In this document: positions 49,901 to 62,900 of the stretch, piece by piece
Numbering within the stretch: position 1 is the stretch's first letter
Layout: every line of letters begins with the position of its first letter
Assembly (NCBI GenBank): GCA_037576195.1
Contig: CM075103.1
Span: forward strand, 7,874,001 to 7,938,000
From: Phytoseiulus persimilis
Taxonomy: Eukaryota > Arthropoda > Arachnida > Mesostigmata > Phytoseiidae
DNA: 64,000 nt
Direction: 5' to 3'
The notes under the pieces: generated by a model
Told to the model about the DNA's origin: nothing
Databases searched by the model: none
Seen by the model: only the letters and a program-made list of their open reading frames with translations
Made by a program: the position numbers and the translations under genes

Positions 49901-52900
49901 AAATTCCACAGGTTCCCGCGTCCTCGAGTCATGGTCGTCGTCCGTCGGTCGCGCGCCAAGGAAGCTTCTCTTTCGAACATCACCCGGAAAGATCATTCCC
50001 GGATTAAGACGCTCACTAAGGAATAGACCCATGATGATGACCAGGTCCGACCTCCGCAGCGGGACCAAATAGAGAGTGACTTCCAAACGCGTCGGAGCTC
50101 TTCTGAAAAACGTCCCAAAGGTCGAGAACTGCATACGCTAGAGTCCAGGAACGGCCTCAGGTTTTTAGAGCTTCTGGGGAGTTTTGAATCCCGCGCGGCG
50201 CCAACATCCTCGCCGAACTCACTCCCCGCCCGCCCCCAAGTAACCATGAAGAGAAAATTGGAAACCGCGCGGGGATGTTGAGACCAATCTCCGGTGCGTC
50301 GCCCCCAGGACCGAGAGCTCGAGGAAGCGCGCCGAGGGTGAACTCCGCCAATTCTCGAAAGTTCCCGCAAAGTTCTCACGAGATAGCCGAGGTGAAAACT
50401 CGGAACTAGGTGTCAGTAGATCGATTAGGGTTTATAGGGACTGGGAGCAGCCGCTGCACCGTAAAAGATCCGGTCGACAGCGGGCAGGGTTTCGGTGGAG
50501 CGGGGCGGATGACCGAACAGCCAAAAGGGGCGGGAAGCTCCTGACCCTCCGTGAGTGTCATCTCCACAGATAGGAGTTTGCGTAGTGTGTTCGGGGTGAG
50601 TTCGTGTGAGCTCTAACTGGTCTCCAGAGAGACTTCCATTTGTGAGGCGGGGATAGAGAGTGAGAGTGGACGGGGGACCGCCAGAGCTGTCACTCTTTAG
50701 CGCTGCTGCTGTTCCTGCGGCTGGTCGCTGTTACTACTCGGTCCCAAGTGCAGTAAGCCTTGAGCTGACCGACCCAGCCAGCTATATCCTCGCGCAGCCG
50801 AGACGAAACTCACCTATTTTTTGTGGTTTGCAGAGGACTCTGGAGAGATGATACGCAGGAAACAGTGATATGCAGTTCCATTCGAGAGTTGGGGGAATAA
50901 TCAGGTGGAGTGGCTTCGCTCGATGCGAATCACGCAACGACCTCGGCGGCTCCGAGGTCCGGTGAATAGTTTGGCCTAAAACTCCGATAGAACAAGACAC
51001 GCTCGAGAATTTGCTGAAATGTGAAGGTCGGAGAAGAGGGAGTCTCGTTCTCCTGGCTCGAATTCCCGCTTAGCGGGGGCTTGGAGCGAGGAGGACATAA
51101 CGGCCGAGAGCCGAACAAAGGCCGTCTGCAGAGAACGAAGGCAATTTGGGTGTCTCTATTGGAAGATACCGCGTGTTGCCTATTTCGTGTGGTGGATCCC
51201 TACCGGACCGCGTGTTTGGGCGCCTCGAGGCAAGAGCGCAAATAGCCGCAACAGCAGCCGAGGGTTGCTACACATCCTATCCGAAGGAACTCGGACGACC
51301 ACCGAGCGGAAGGAGTCATCATGAAGACGATCGGTGGAGAACAGGGAGTGGCTTCCCCCGACAATGGGGAACTCGATCTCATACGAGAACCCTCGAGCTC
51401 TGCTCGGCGGGCGCGTCGGCAAACACCTCTTGATTATTTCATTGGAGTGCAAACTTCGAAAAGTGTCGATATGACGAGCCGTTGAGGTCTCAACGAACGA
51501 AGACGGCTCCCGCTCCTGGAGAGTCTCTGAGGATGGACGAATAGGCGCATGCCATGAAAACGATGGGAAACTCCGGGAATGAAGTCGAGTGTTCACGACA
51601 AAAACTCCCCTCCTCAATTCGAACGAGGAGTTCTCGTTGAGCTTGGCTCTGTATTTTCATCGGTTTGTCGACGTTCCACCCTTCTCACAACTCCAGGAGA
51701 AGAGATCGCCCCTAGCGCGTTTCGATGAAGTTGGTCCATATAAGTAGGAGTTCCGCGAAGAGCTTTGAGAGAGGGAGAGAGGTATTTCAGCGGGTTTCAG
51801 GGGAGTCAATAAGAACCGCCTGATATCTTCTTTTTCATGTGCACAAGTCCGAGAGGCGATGTCGTTTATGTCAATACCGGATGACAGCTCTCTGTTTGCT
51901 GAGACGTACGCCTCGACGCGGCCACCGAACATGGACAGCGAAGCCCAGCAGGTTTTAAACTTCAAGACGAACCGGAATATCGCTCTGTCATGTTCGGGGT
52001 CACATTTAGGTCGGCGCTGCCGTCTCAGCGAGCTAATGAGGGGCCGGTTGCTGATCGTTGATTATGATACGAAATCAGCGGAGGGATGCAACTGAATTAA
52101 GTAGAAAAACTATCCCCGTAAGAATGAACGAGCCGCGGATCATCACCTCCGCCGTGCTTGGTCGTGAGCAAAAATTGTTCGTGTTGGGAGCGGGAGCCGG
52201 AAAGAGCTTTTGGCGCGGCGTTCCGCTGCAGCGTCCCGATTTTTGGCGACAACGAATCGTCAACGAACTTCTCCGTCATGGGTCATCACTAACGATAACA
52301 ACCTTGGTCTACAAACTTTATTCGTGGACAAAATGGAATTTATCGCAGCGGCTTTGTCGTTGTAATCATCAACCCGAACTGTGAGAAAAAAATTCGTGAC
52401 ACGCCACTCTTGAACGATGAATCTTCAAGGATCGAAACCGCTGGTAGATATTCTTCAAACGATGGTCTGGGCCCCAGACTAGAACTATCTTGATCGGACG
52501 AGATTGCGCGCAGGGAAAATAATATTTTCTCTCTCCTACACCGCCAAATTTCCATCCTGCCACATGGAAGGCTTGATGGTCGAGGATTTTAGCCATTCCT
52601 GGCGGATACTCTCAGGTCACGGCAGAATACAAAAATGTCTAGCCTTACCACGCTCTCGTGGAAAAATATACGGTCGTAACAGAAAATGCCTCAAAGTTCT
52701 TTCTGGCTGCGAAGTCGGGGAAGAAGGGAAACGCTGGGCTTCGGAAACCGGTCCGGTCAAGATTGCTGAGCCCGAGCACTTCGAATGCAAATCGCGCCAA
52801 ACATTGCACCATCCGCGGCTCTCTTGGTTGTGTGAACCATTAAATCACCTCCGAGGTCTTGAATCCATCGATTGACGAGCTCACTGTCTCCCATCGATCG

Positions 52901-55900
52901 AGTGCTCCACCGTCTAAATTGCACAATCGAGTAATCCGAGGCGTTTCCGATCCACGTCTTCTGTCAGCATGGTCTCGGGAGAAAAGACATTTCTACCGAG
53001 CGGTGACAGCAACATTGACGGCAGTTTCCTCGCCGACGGAGGATTTGTCTGAAAGGTCACTTTCGTTTCGGATTTCATCGCAGACAACCGCACCGCCAGA
53101 GCAGCGTAATCCACTTGGCTTTCGGAGTTGCCTGGTTAATACCGTCATTCAATAACTCCCGGGACGAACAGGTGTGGCGATCTGTCCGGCGAGGCTTCCG
53201 GATGGACACGCGACCCCTTGCTAAATCGAGGAGATTCGAAACCGGAGAGTTTCACCGAATTCGTGCCGGAACTTGACGCTGGGAAGAGATTCGAGCGGAA
53301 ACTTGTGATTGGTCGTTTTGAGGGATTATTAGAGAAACGTCGATCGCTCCGATGGCGTCTTCGGTTAATTTCCTCCGAGGGAGCTCTGAAATCATGAAAG
53401 TGCCGCTGTCAAATACGCTCCAAGGTTGACTCATCTCGCTGAAGGCTCCGCGGACCATCTGCGGGGCGACTCACTCGCACGAAAGCAACCAGCAACCGAA
53501 TTGAGACGCGTCCACATCAACTGATAGTTGACACCCGAGATATTCCGATTACAAGACATCTCGTTACACTGAGGTAAGTTGCCACGCACTGAGGGAAAGA
53601 GCGGACAGGAAGAAGAGAAATTCCAATAGAGCGGTCCCCATCGAACAGTGGTAACAGGATACCCACCTCAATTTCAGTCGTGTGCAAGATTGCCTCGGGC
53701 AGTTGACCAGTTGGCAAGCCCACCAGCTGCCGATCGTCGCCGCCTGCCACCACTTATGCTCCGTAAGAACTGGGTCAAAACAGGAAAATTTATTGTTTGT
53801 GCCTTCGGCATCATCCCAACGCCCTCGTCATCATAGTAGTTCGTCTGAAGTTGGGTGCATACGAGCTCCGAATCTATTCTGACTCCCAGAAGTGTTCCTA
53901 AGTGGAAGTGCAGTTTGTTGCGAAGTGTTTGTCGCCGAACGAGCAGGGCAGCAGGGAAACTCAGGCCGACTGTTTATGTCATTGAAAGACGCGGCGCCAT
54001 GAGCACCGCCGCTGTTGGAGCCGATCGCTGCAGACTCATAAGCCACGTGTGCCCATATACACTCACACGCAGTTGCCGCACGCGAGATCGAGTGCAGCGG
54101 AGAGCGAGCCTGAGCGGAGATAAAGTCCGAGAAGTCTATTCTGTTGGGAGCCGCGCGGTGCGAGCTAGGTAACGAATCCTCATTATCACTAACAATGGAT
54201 AGAGTTGGCGTCCCAGACTCAATGGTACCGACGGTGGCTACAGCGACAAGGAATCAGTGATTCAATCGACTATAAGAGGAAAATCGTTATTTCAACAGAT
54301 CTCCTCCTGCAGCGAACGACTCTCGGAGCTTGTCGGCGGTGGCACATCGGGATCATCGGATGGATCACGTCTCCCGTTGTCAGGAGACTTTCCGACATTT
54401 GGCTGGGATCTTTTTCCAGCCTAGATACTGGTATTCCAGGACACTTCTGAGGGCTGGCTGAGAGCTTAAGCCGGAAAACAAAGACACTGGTACCGAGAGG
54501 GGCGAGTCTATCGAGCAATGAGAATCGCTGGAGTTGAGGGGGTTCGGCAGTCCACGGTTCCCATCCATTTCGGGCTGATGCCGTGGACACGAGCCAGGGA
54601 CCAGCTTCTGCTGCGGGAGGCCGACCAAGCTAGGGCTGGATGGGAGGGGGCACTCTCCGCAGTAAGAAGGGTCAGAGGCTGCCAAACGTGGCGCATTGTG
54701 TGGACTCGAAACCCCGGAATGAGTCACACATCAAGTCACGCCGTCGGCTCCAGTAGACGTTTCAGGGGACTTTCCACGACGATGAGAGAGTGCTATGATT
54801 CACTTTTCTCGCAATGGAAAAATGATTGTTGAGATGACTTTGATATTCGATTCGAGCGTACTGTTTCTCTCCCGCTCTAAAGCCACGCGGGTCTTGGATG
54901 TAATTGCCCATTTCTTAGAAATCGATGAGCTCAGGGATCTAAGCCGTCAAGTTCCTCGGTTCGTTGTCCAAACGGCGCTCTTTTGAAGAAAAAACCCATG
55001 AAGCCTCACTGTCGCAGAGTTCTCTGAGGAACGCAGGTAAACTGACGTTGGTGATTCCTCTCCCGAGAGGTTGCTCGTTGGAACGCCTGGAAGCCACAAA
55101 ACGCCGCAGATCCGTTGGGTCAGTTTGGCTGATATCGAGCTCGAATTTCTCTCGACAAAGTCGCTCGACAAGTCAAATGAGCTGCGGATCCTCTACTTGA
55201 GATTCTGATTCACGAAAACCGATGATGATCCCGAAAGGAACTGAACCCCAGCTTGGGGCCCACTTCTTCGAGCCCGACGTGAGTTGAAACGCCGCAGGAC
55301 AACCCGCTCGATGGCTCCACTTCCTTTCTCCATTTCCAGTCACTGTAACATTTTTCATCAGGCCGATCGGAGCGGATCGGTGTCGGGAAGATCACCCATA
55401 AGTCGTATTTCGTAGCATCGTTAGTTTCTATGTGTGATTCCGAACCCATATCCCGCCATTCGAAGTTTCTTGAGCTTCTGTACGGGAGCGGTGTACACTT
55501 CCCCAGAAGTGTATACCTGCAAGCATTCCTGGTTTCTCGCACCGGAGTCGCCTCCTCGAATGCGAAACAAGAGCCTTGGTCAACAACGCGACCGCGAGAC
55601 GAGCGGAGAAAAATTTCAGAGCAGTGTTTCCACAGCGAGATTTAGCTTCTACCTCCTGGCCGGAATCACCCGGGCCTCAACGAGGAAGTCGATGAGCGCA
55701 CTGGGTTCGACCACTCGATAGCCTCCCACAGCTGTCGGTAACAAGCCATTGTAGCCTTTGGCGAAGGGTCCTGATTAGCTTGCTTGGTCGGCCCTGCAGT
55801 CGGGGGCCTGAGGGGGTCCTCGCGATTTCGTTTCGCTTGCACAGAGCCAGACCGAATGGGAACCATGGGAAAAATTGCCGGACCCGGAGCGTGAGCATCA

Positions 55901-57307
55901 ATATAGAGCGTCCGATTTGCAGATCGAGCTAGCGTCAATGCACGACTTCCGCCAAGCCGTCGCCGGTCATTTGAGCTCCGTCACGAAATAAATTCCTGAA
56001 TCGACACCATGAACTCAACGGATTCCTCTATCTCGTTTCTACCTAGAGTTTAAGATGTATACGGGACTCAGACATTCTCCGCCACGGTAGGATCTCTGTA
56101 TGATGGCGCCCGAACAGTGGACGGGACAAGGTGTGGAAGCCTGGGAGGAGTTACGGACTCGCCCAGAAGCAGATCCTGGACCATTCTAATCCGACCGTTC
56201 CTGGAGGCTCGACACCCAGCCCGCAGGAGCAATAGAGACAAACTGAAGTTCCGATCCCTCGTCTGGCGCTCCGACTGCCGAGACCCGAGGCTGTGCTCGG
56301 TGAAAATCCGTTCGTGCCAAATCCCAAATAACTGCTCACAGGAGCGATGAACTCCAACGATCCCGTGAGCCTCATGCGCGCACAACTCATCCTGATCGCA
56401 TAGCGGACAGCGAGGGGGACTTCGCGTCTGACTCGCATTCTCCGCCGAGATTCAGGAGCGGGATACTGCCAGGGAGTCTGGTCCTTGCATATCGCTCTCG
56501 TCGATCATGCGATAATGAGCCTGTGTGACCTCAGAAATTCGTTTCGCCCTTAGTCTCGGTCTGGCGAATGTGGCGACCATCGGCAAACGAGCTCCCGAAA
56601 GCTCATCATTGATTCCGGAGACCCTGTGGAAGGGATACATCGACACTGGCGCTCGCTCTTGAGTTTGAGATCGAGCGCCAATGATTCGTATCGGGAGGAA
56701 GCATATCGGAGACTGTTGCTGTTTGGTCGATATAGTTTGGATAGAAAATCAAGAGGAACGACACCGATACACAGCGTTCCATCCGTTTCAGAAGGCGGTG
56801 TGGGAATGCTCGCACCGATCTGGTTCTGCGGGACAATTTTGCGGGAGTCTTACGATCCTTTCAAAGAAGGGACGTTGGGAAGGGGGACACGATGGCTCGA
56901 AACAGGGCGAGTTGTCCGTAGGTGAATCATCGAGGCGTGCGAGGCGCTACGCATTGAAACAACGAGTCTCGCTTGTCAGGCGTCTTGTATCTTTGTATAT
57001 GTTTGGCCAGAACCTCCGTTCGAACAGCAGTCTCGAAGCTCATGCCAAATCGGACCCGTGGCCACAGGAAAGAACCCTGCTCAGCGATTTACACGGATTT
57101 TGACCAGTTTGATGAGATACTCAAGTCCTTCTGTGAATCGCGTTCTCCGTCGAGGCTGGCGCGATCGATCAACCCGAATCTTCTCAGAATTCGACTGCGA
57201 TATCCACCATTTCTCTTATCGCCATACACGTGCAGGTTGGCGGAGCCATTAGGCCTCTCTTGCAGGACCATGAGCCTCGCATTGATTTCTCCTCGTGAAC
57301 TTTCATG
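46911..57307. other. No supported gene
   Basis: Many overlapping 60-165-codon frames in GC-richer sequence (47.5-50.4 kb). Two adjacent minus-strand frames (53517-53753 and 53252-53458) look mildly protein-like but are unrecognised. Confidence 0.5.
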
Positions 57308-57373
57308 GTCGGGGACGAGGGGTTCTGCGCAGCGTGTGGCAGGTGGCGCTGCGCAGAACCCCTCGTCCCCGAC
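57308..57373. repeat. Perfect 27-bp hairpin with a 12-nt loop
   Basis: Bases 57308-57334 (GTCGGGGACGAGGGGTTCTG plus GCGCAGCG, overlapping by one) are the exact reverse complement of 57347-57373; the loop is TGTGGCAGGTGG (57335-57346). There is no mismatch in 27 pairs, although the surrounding repeats are visibly diverged. It lies next to the inverted repeat pair at 57.6-58.25 kb and could be the terminus of the same element. It could also be a small hairpin RNA locus or, less happily, a library or assembly artefact. Confidence 0.93.
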
Positions 57374-57604
57374 AATCCGTCATGGCTCTTGATGAGTGTC
57401 TACTCCTGAGGTCCTCCCGATCCAGTCGCGATTTGAACATCCCTTGGTGCGCTGCTGAGGTTTCGCCTGATCGTGGAGCTCTTAAAACCCAAATTTTCGA
57501 ACTCTGGGGGATTTTGCGGAAGAACTCCAGCGTCTCGCGATCTCCGTCGACTCCGACTCCTTCGTTCGACGCTGTCCCACAACGGCTCAGGGCGAGCACT
57601 GCGC

Positions 57605-57805
57605 TCTTGCGGCGGTTAGGGTCCGACAAGCCGAAAATTCGAACCCGAAACGCATGAAGCCGAAAAATCGAGCCCGAAAAGCATGAAGCCGGAAACCTCC
57701 TCTCCCAAAGGCGGAGTGTTCGGGACTGGTTTGGCGGGATGGGATTTCTGTATCGTTTCGTCGATCTGTACCTTTGTGAGACTCATTTGGATGACACGCA
57801 CCTGC
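57605..57805 (-). repeat. Inverted repeat pair, arm A, with nested ~30-bp units
   Basis: The reverse complement of this segment aligns with 58055-58245. Shared blocks are AC(A/G)AAGGT(A/G)CA, CC(A/G)(C/T)TCCGC(C/T/G)(T/G)TTGGGAG, GAGGAGGTTT(C/T)CGGCTTCA, TCGGGCTCGATTTT and CGGCTTCATGC. Inside it the unit CGGCTTCATGCTTTTCGGG occurs about twice. Both arms keep an open frame on the matching strand, with GEEV, GFMLFGLDF and an ASC(V/I)S segment in common. Confidence 0.78.
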
Positions 57806-58054
57806 TGCGAAGAATCGGTGTTTCGATGCCGGTTTTCCCTCTTCGGTGGGAAAGAACAAGGTGTTGTAACAGCGTATTCTGCGAATAGTACTGGAGCTGG
57901 AGGTGAAGATTCCTCTTCAGTTCTAGCGAGTTGACCTCGGAAAATTCAATATTCGCGCTTAGCAGATTGCTTCCTGTAGCAGCTACACCATTGCTCAGTT
58001 CGAACTAGGGACCGTAGATGCGGAACAGCGAGGACGTAAGCGAGGCAGAAGAAG

Positions 58055-58245
58055 TAGGTAGGCTGAGCATAACGAAGGTGCAATTCCTCCCCGCTAAGCC
58101 AGTTCCGACCGCTCCGCTGTTGGGAGAGGAGGTTTTCGGCTTCACTCTCTTCAACTTCATGCCTTTCGGGTTCATGCTCTTCGGGCTCGATTTTACGGCT
58201 TCATGCATTTCTAGCTCGATTTTTCGGCATCCAGGGTATACACCC
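58055..58245 (+). repeat. Inverted repeat pair, arm B, with nested ~30-bp units
   Basis: This is the partner of 57605-57805, about 250 bp away in the opposite orientation. It carries about three diverged copies of the CGGCTTCATGC-type unit, more than arm A, and lacks about 21 bases present in arm A, a multiple of three. No protein family is recognised. Confidence 0.78.
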
Positions 58246-59404
58246 TTGCGGCAGGCCCGAACGCGTGCAATGACCGACTACTGAAGTGGTGACGTCACAC
58301 GTGACCCAAAATCGTCGAACGTGTTGTGCGATTCAATGACCTGCCCCTGTCTCCCGAAGTCGGAGTCGACTACTCAGCGAACGTCGGTCCTGTTGCGCTC
58401 CTCCTTCTTTCTCCCGTTTCTCTGCTGTTCTCAAGTACCTTCCGCAGATCTCGAGAGTTCCTTGAGCTGAATCTGTATTCCGCTCCCTCCGATCCCACAC
58501 GGAGCACAACGGCGAACACCGGTAACGCAGGAAAATTACCGTTCCCGCGAGTTTCGTGTCCAGCCGGGGACAGAGTCAATAAACCGGGAAAGTTCCGATA
58601 GGAATTTCAGCGCGGCGAGGTCTGTGGTTTGTTCAAACAAACCCCGCTCCGAACAACGAGTTCCGCTCCCACCTGCTTTCGTTCCGGTCCCCAAGCCCGG
58701 TCCGAGCTTTAATGTCGCCATTAGAGCCCCCTCCCTCCGCAAGCTGAAAAGCCGACGTCCCTCGTGAGAAGCCTAGAAAGAATGGGAATGGAGAGGAACT
58801 CTGATCATACAGCTGAAATTCGATTTCGAAAGCTTGCCGAATGGATTTCGTATAGTTGATAGTTGGCCCGACAAAGAGATACCTCCGACGCGGATTCGGA
58901 CTCCGTACACACAAAGCCAGGAGAGGGAGACCGCTTTCTGGATCGACTCCTCGAAAGAACTGCACAAGGCGGCAATTCCTTTCGAGCCATTTTTTCCCCA
59001 TTGTAGGAGAACGGAAGCTTTCTTTCGAGACGTGGAAGACCGCCGCTGTAGCGTATTGTGGGGAGTCGGAGACTAGATAGCCAGCGCAGCCTCGAGCGGA
59101 AATACAATCATTGCTTTTTTAACGAATCGAAATATTACCTTTCGCAAAAGACCCGTCACCGAAAATTCGCGGTGAGTCTCCAGATATGTCACGAGACGGC
59201 CGGGAACGATCCACGAACGTGTCAACGGAGTCGGGAGAATCCGGGAAGTCGTTCCTTGATCGTGGAATTCGGAAGCATTCGAAGTTCTCCGCTGGCGCCG
59301 CGACTCGCTGTGATCGAGAGTCGTTGTCTGTCGAGATCGTAGATCGCCAATTTTCGGAGTCGGTTTTCTTTCAGAGATTCTCACTCCATGCACAGCGGAT
59401 GTAC
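58246..59404. other. No supported gene
   Basis: Short frames only. Confidence 0.55.
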
Positions 59405-59632
59405 CTAACGAGGACGGGTCGCAGAAATCACGAGCCCTAATTCGAGTCCAGGTGAGGGCGCCAAGTCTCGGATGCGGGTTCGAATCCCGAAAACTCTGAT
59501 TGTGACGACGGCGCACCCGCGCCCGCATGTTTCGGTGGATTGGTTCAGATCCGGACTAGGCTTGATCGACCCGTGATTGGGTTCGATCGATTCCTATGCT
59601 CTCCCAGGAGCAGGTACTTCTGTCTCGCTTCC
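59405..59632 (-). repeat. Dispersed repeat, copy 2 (inverse orientation to copy 1)
   Basis: The reverse complement of this segment aligns with 6339-6572 at roughly 75-80% by eye, in the same order of blocks. On the + strand it contains GCGGGTTCGAATCCCG at about 59471, a B-box-like motif. I could not fold a complete tRNA around it: the flanking acceptor arms do not pair. No target-site duplication was evident. Confidence 0.8.
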
Positions 59633-59881
59633 GTCTAGAAAAGACTTCCTCGAGCTCGTTCAGGCGCACGAAGATTTCAGCCTGGTGATCCGACCATCTT
59701 GTGACCCCCCGAATCACTCTCGCCCGTGATCGTCTGACGAAGAACGTCTTCTAACGGCGCGTCAAGGGAAAAAGGCGGGCGGATGGACGAACTAACTTTT
59801 GCAGACTAAAATACCTCTGAAAATATCAGCACAGCGACGTGTTTCAAGCAAATACCAGGAATGAGTCTGCTTCCAAACACA

Positions 59882-59960
59882 AGATTTCGCGCTCTCACCT
59901 GGACTTGAGTCCAAGGAATACGGACCTGTGGGACTCGCGAGTCCGAGTCTGTGACCCCTT
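59882..59960 (+). repeat. Dispersed repeat, copy 3 (partial)
   Basis: The blocks TCGCGCTCTCACCTGGACT, GGGACTCGCGAGTCCGAG and TCTGTGACCCC match the second half of copies 1 and 2 in the orientation of copy 1. It lies about 250 bp from copy 2 in the opposite orientation, so the pair may reflect nested insertion or a rearranged duplicate. Confidence 0.6.
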
Positions 59961-62900
59961 CTCAAGAGGTTCAACATAACTCAAATCGTTCGACAATAAG
60001 GGAAGTATCGGCTCCCTCGGATTCGACGAGAGCTCAGCTACCGAGGCCCGGAGAATCGACCAACCATTGGATTTGTCAACATCAACGCTGTCTCGATTCC
60101 CGTCGACGACGCTGCTGCCTGCGTCCGGAGCAACTGCGCGCGGAGTTGGCTTCTCCTGCCCGTTCATGTTCATGAACTCGAATCAACAGGCAGTGGACTG
60201 AAGTCGAGCCCAAGCTCCGGTCACCGCGAGCGTTCCGCAATGGGATGACGGGAGTGTTCCCAATTATGGCATTCTCCCAAGAAAGTTTCATCGAGATATC
60301 TTCGATGCCGAACCCTGTATTTCAGTTCTGGTTCCCTCCGTGCCGCTCCTCGCTGATTCAATGCTCGAGTGTTAACGGCTACTTTCCCGGCTGGAATGAT
60401 GAGCGAGTATTATGCAAAAGTCCGGGTCTGAGCGCGGCGGCGCTCTACGGTGTGAGAGAAGCCCTGTCTAGGTTAGCCGTGCTCGAGCCATCTGAATGAC
60501 TCGGACCAATGGGCGACATTGAATCGTGAGCCATTAACATTGTTGTTGGTCAGTCGACTTGCCAAATAGCCGGTCGGCGGGGCAGGGTCTATTAGAACAC
60601 CATGAAGTATCCTTCAGCAGCAACCAGAACCAAATGGCCGACATTGAAGGGGTGCTTGGCTCCGAATGACGGCCGGCCCAGCGAATGAACGGACCCGCAC
60701 TGTACGCGCCGTAACGTACGTACGTTTTCGACTGCCGCTCCGACTGGGTGTGTGGCTCTCCTTCGTCGGAGAGCAAGTCGGCCGAACTCGCGGGCGAACC
60801 GATGGTTCCGTGGAGGCAAATTAGCAGCAACGATTGGCTCCGTGGCAGCGTAGCCTCGAGGATAAATGCGACCTGAGCCTCGGCTGCGTGCTGGTTGGGA
60901 TACTATCGCGACAGGGAGCATTCCTATCGAAAGTCAGCTACGTGGAACATTCCCACGCGGAGCGCCTTCGCAGAGTGCCCTTTGTGGCGCATCTCGGGAG
61001 GGTGGCCTCGTTGAATATCCTCCCGGAGCTTGACTTCCCGCTACGCCTTCGCAGTCAGGAAAGGGACCCCGCAGGCAAAGACGTGACGTACAACTGATAT
61101 CCACTGCTGGTCGTTGAGATACGGAAGTGAAGTGAGCGATTCACCGGAATCTCTTAGTTCGTTGATCAGGCCTTATCGAGATTCCACCGGATAGAATGAT
61201 AGAGGGCGTGGAAAATGAGGGGACGGAGGTATTTTCCTCTGGGGAGCCGTTTCATCGCCGTTCCCGAAACTGCGCTCCTGGCTGTGTGAGCTACGCTGCA
61301 AATAAATTACGTGCTGCTGTTCGTCCACCTATGAAAATGAAAAGATCTGACACATATCCTGCGGAAATTCTTTTTTTTTAATGTTTTTTCCTCTCGGAGA
61401 AGTGAATATCAGATGAAACGTTCAACACGGGATCGATCTGTTTTTTACAGCGGTTTGTTTGCATGGTAACTCCGAACTAGCGACGCGGATTTCCTGGATT
61501 ACCCTCGACTCTAAAGGCGACGAGGCGGGACCCCCGCTGGGAGAGCCCTGTGAACATTACGTGGAGTTCTCCCCATGGGAAGCTCATCGAAAGCGGAGTT
61601 ATTCTCTGATTTTCTGGTCACCCTGTATGCGCGCGAGTGAGTTTGTTCAACGCAGAGTTAACGCTCAACCCACAGTCGATCGCCCTCGGGTCCAAACCAT
61701 GAGGTCACAACTGAACCTCCTTCCGCCTTCACGCGAGCCGGCGGTCCTGAGTCGGACACCTGCTGTGGAAATTCCAGACTCGGAAGCAAAATGAAGAAGT
61801 GCAATTCGGCGTCAGGGTCGGGAGGCTTAACCTCAAGCCTGCGCGACGGCACGAAACAATTACTTTCAGACCGACTGGTCCCGCTTTCGCGTCGGCCTAC
61901 ATCAGGTACACAACAGACACGCGCGCAACACTTTCGCAGACATAATGTTGTCAGCAGGCCTGCAGAGCGTCACGCATTGCTGCACGGAACGCCAAATGAA
62001 GTCGTACTCATATTTGCGCCCGTTCGCCACCGAACGGCGGTGGTGACGAAGAGGCCAGCGCTGTCTGCAAAGCCCTGCGTGCTGAAGCGACCTCGTTCCG
62101 TCGTAACGCGGGAATAAGAAAGGAAATATTTTCTCTCGAACCTCCCTGCTGACACCGATGTCACACAGTGCAGCCTTGCATTCAGTCGCATTGAGACTTC
62201 GTCGAAATAACTGAACGCGAAAAACAGCGTCGGGGACACCACGCTTAGAAAACAACATATCAGTGATCTGTCAAGCCCCTGTGAAATTTCCGCGTGCTGA
62301 ACATGTGAGCAACTCGACAACATGAGCATACGACTCCAAGTCTCCCCGCAACGAGTTGATACACCCGATGTGGGCAGCAGCATAATTCGCTCGGTTTGAT
62401 CGATGGAAATTCGCGTTTGTTTCACGACTGATTACGATAGTTTATTGGTGTCTTGACCGCCAACCTCAATCGCTCTCCTGCGGCCGCGAAAGCTCTGCGA
62501 TTCCTCGAGTCGTGAATGGACATGTTTGCCCACTGACGGAAAACGGGAATTTATGATTTCGGGGGGACCCAAGATGGACGATGAAGTCCCAAGCGAATCC
62601 GTCCGCCGACACGAGCTCCAAATGACCGCCCCGTTGTTTACACTTCTTTCCTGTCAACCCTCACGATGCTAGACGGGAGATAGGAGGAAATCTTTGGGTC
62701 AGCTCACTGTGCTCCGCTATTTTTTGGTCATGGCAGTTCCTCGTCGATGTCCCACCGTAACGGTCCAAACATGGAAAACTCCCGAGCAAAGAGTGTAATG
62801 ACCGAGATTTTCCATCACAGTGAGCTCGGCAGGAGTGATCCTCATAGTTTACCCAAATCTAGCCAAAAGACGAAGAAAAGGACAACTGGAAAAGTGAAAA

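Noticed and set aside
52180-52215. P-loop (Walker A) motif in VLGAGAGKS
   Set aside because: The spacing between the first Gly and the GK is one residue short of GxxxxGK, and the frame has no other ATPase features.
59440-59515. A functional tRNA gene around the GGGTTCGAATCCC motif
   Set aside because: The acceptor and anticodon arms do not form around it and the motif recurs in diverged repeat copies, so it is treated as part of a dispersed repeat.
60713-60726. 14-base palindrome AACGTACGTACGTT as a regulatory site
   Set aside because: A single short palindrome without context; compatible with chance and simple-repeat slippage.
61616-61628. Solo terminus of the palindromic element (TGGTCACCCTGTA)
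   Set aside because: Only about ten bases agree and there is no similarity in the adjoining sequence.
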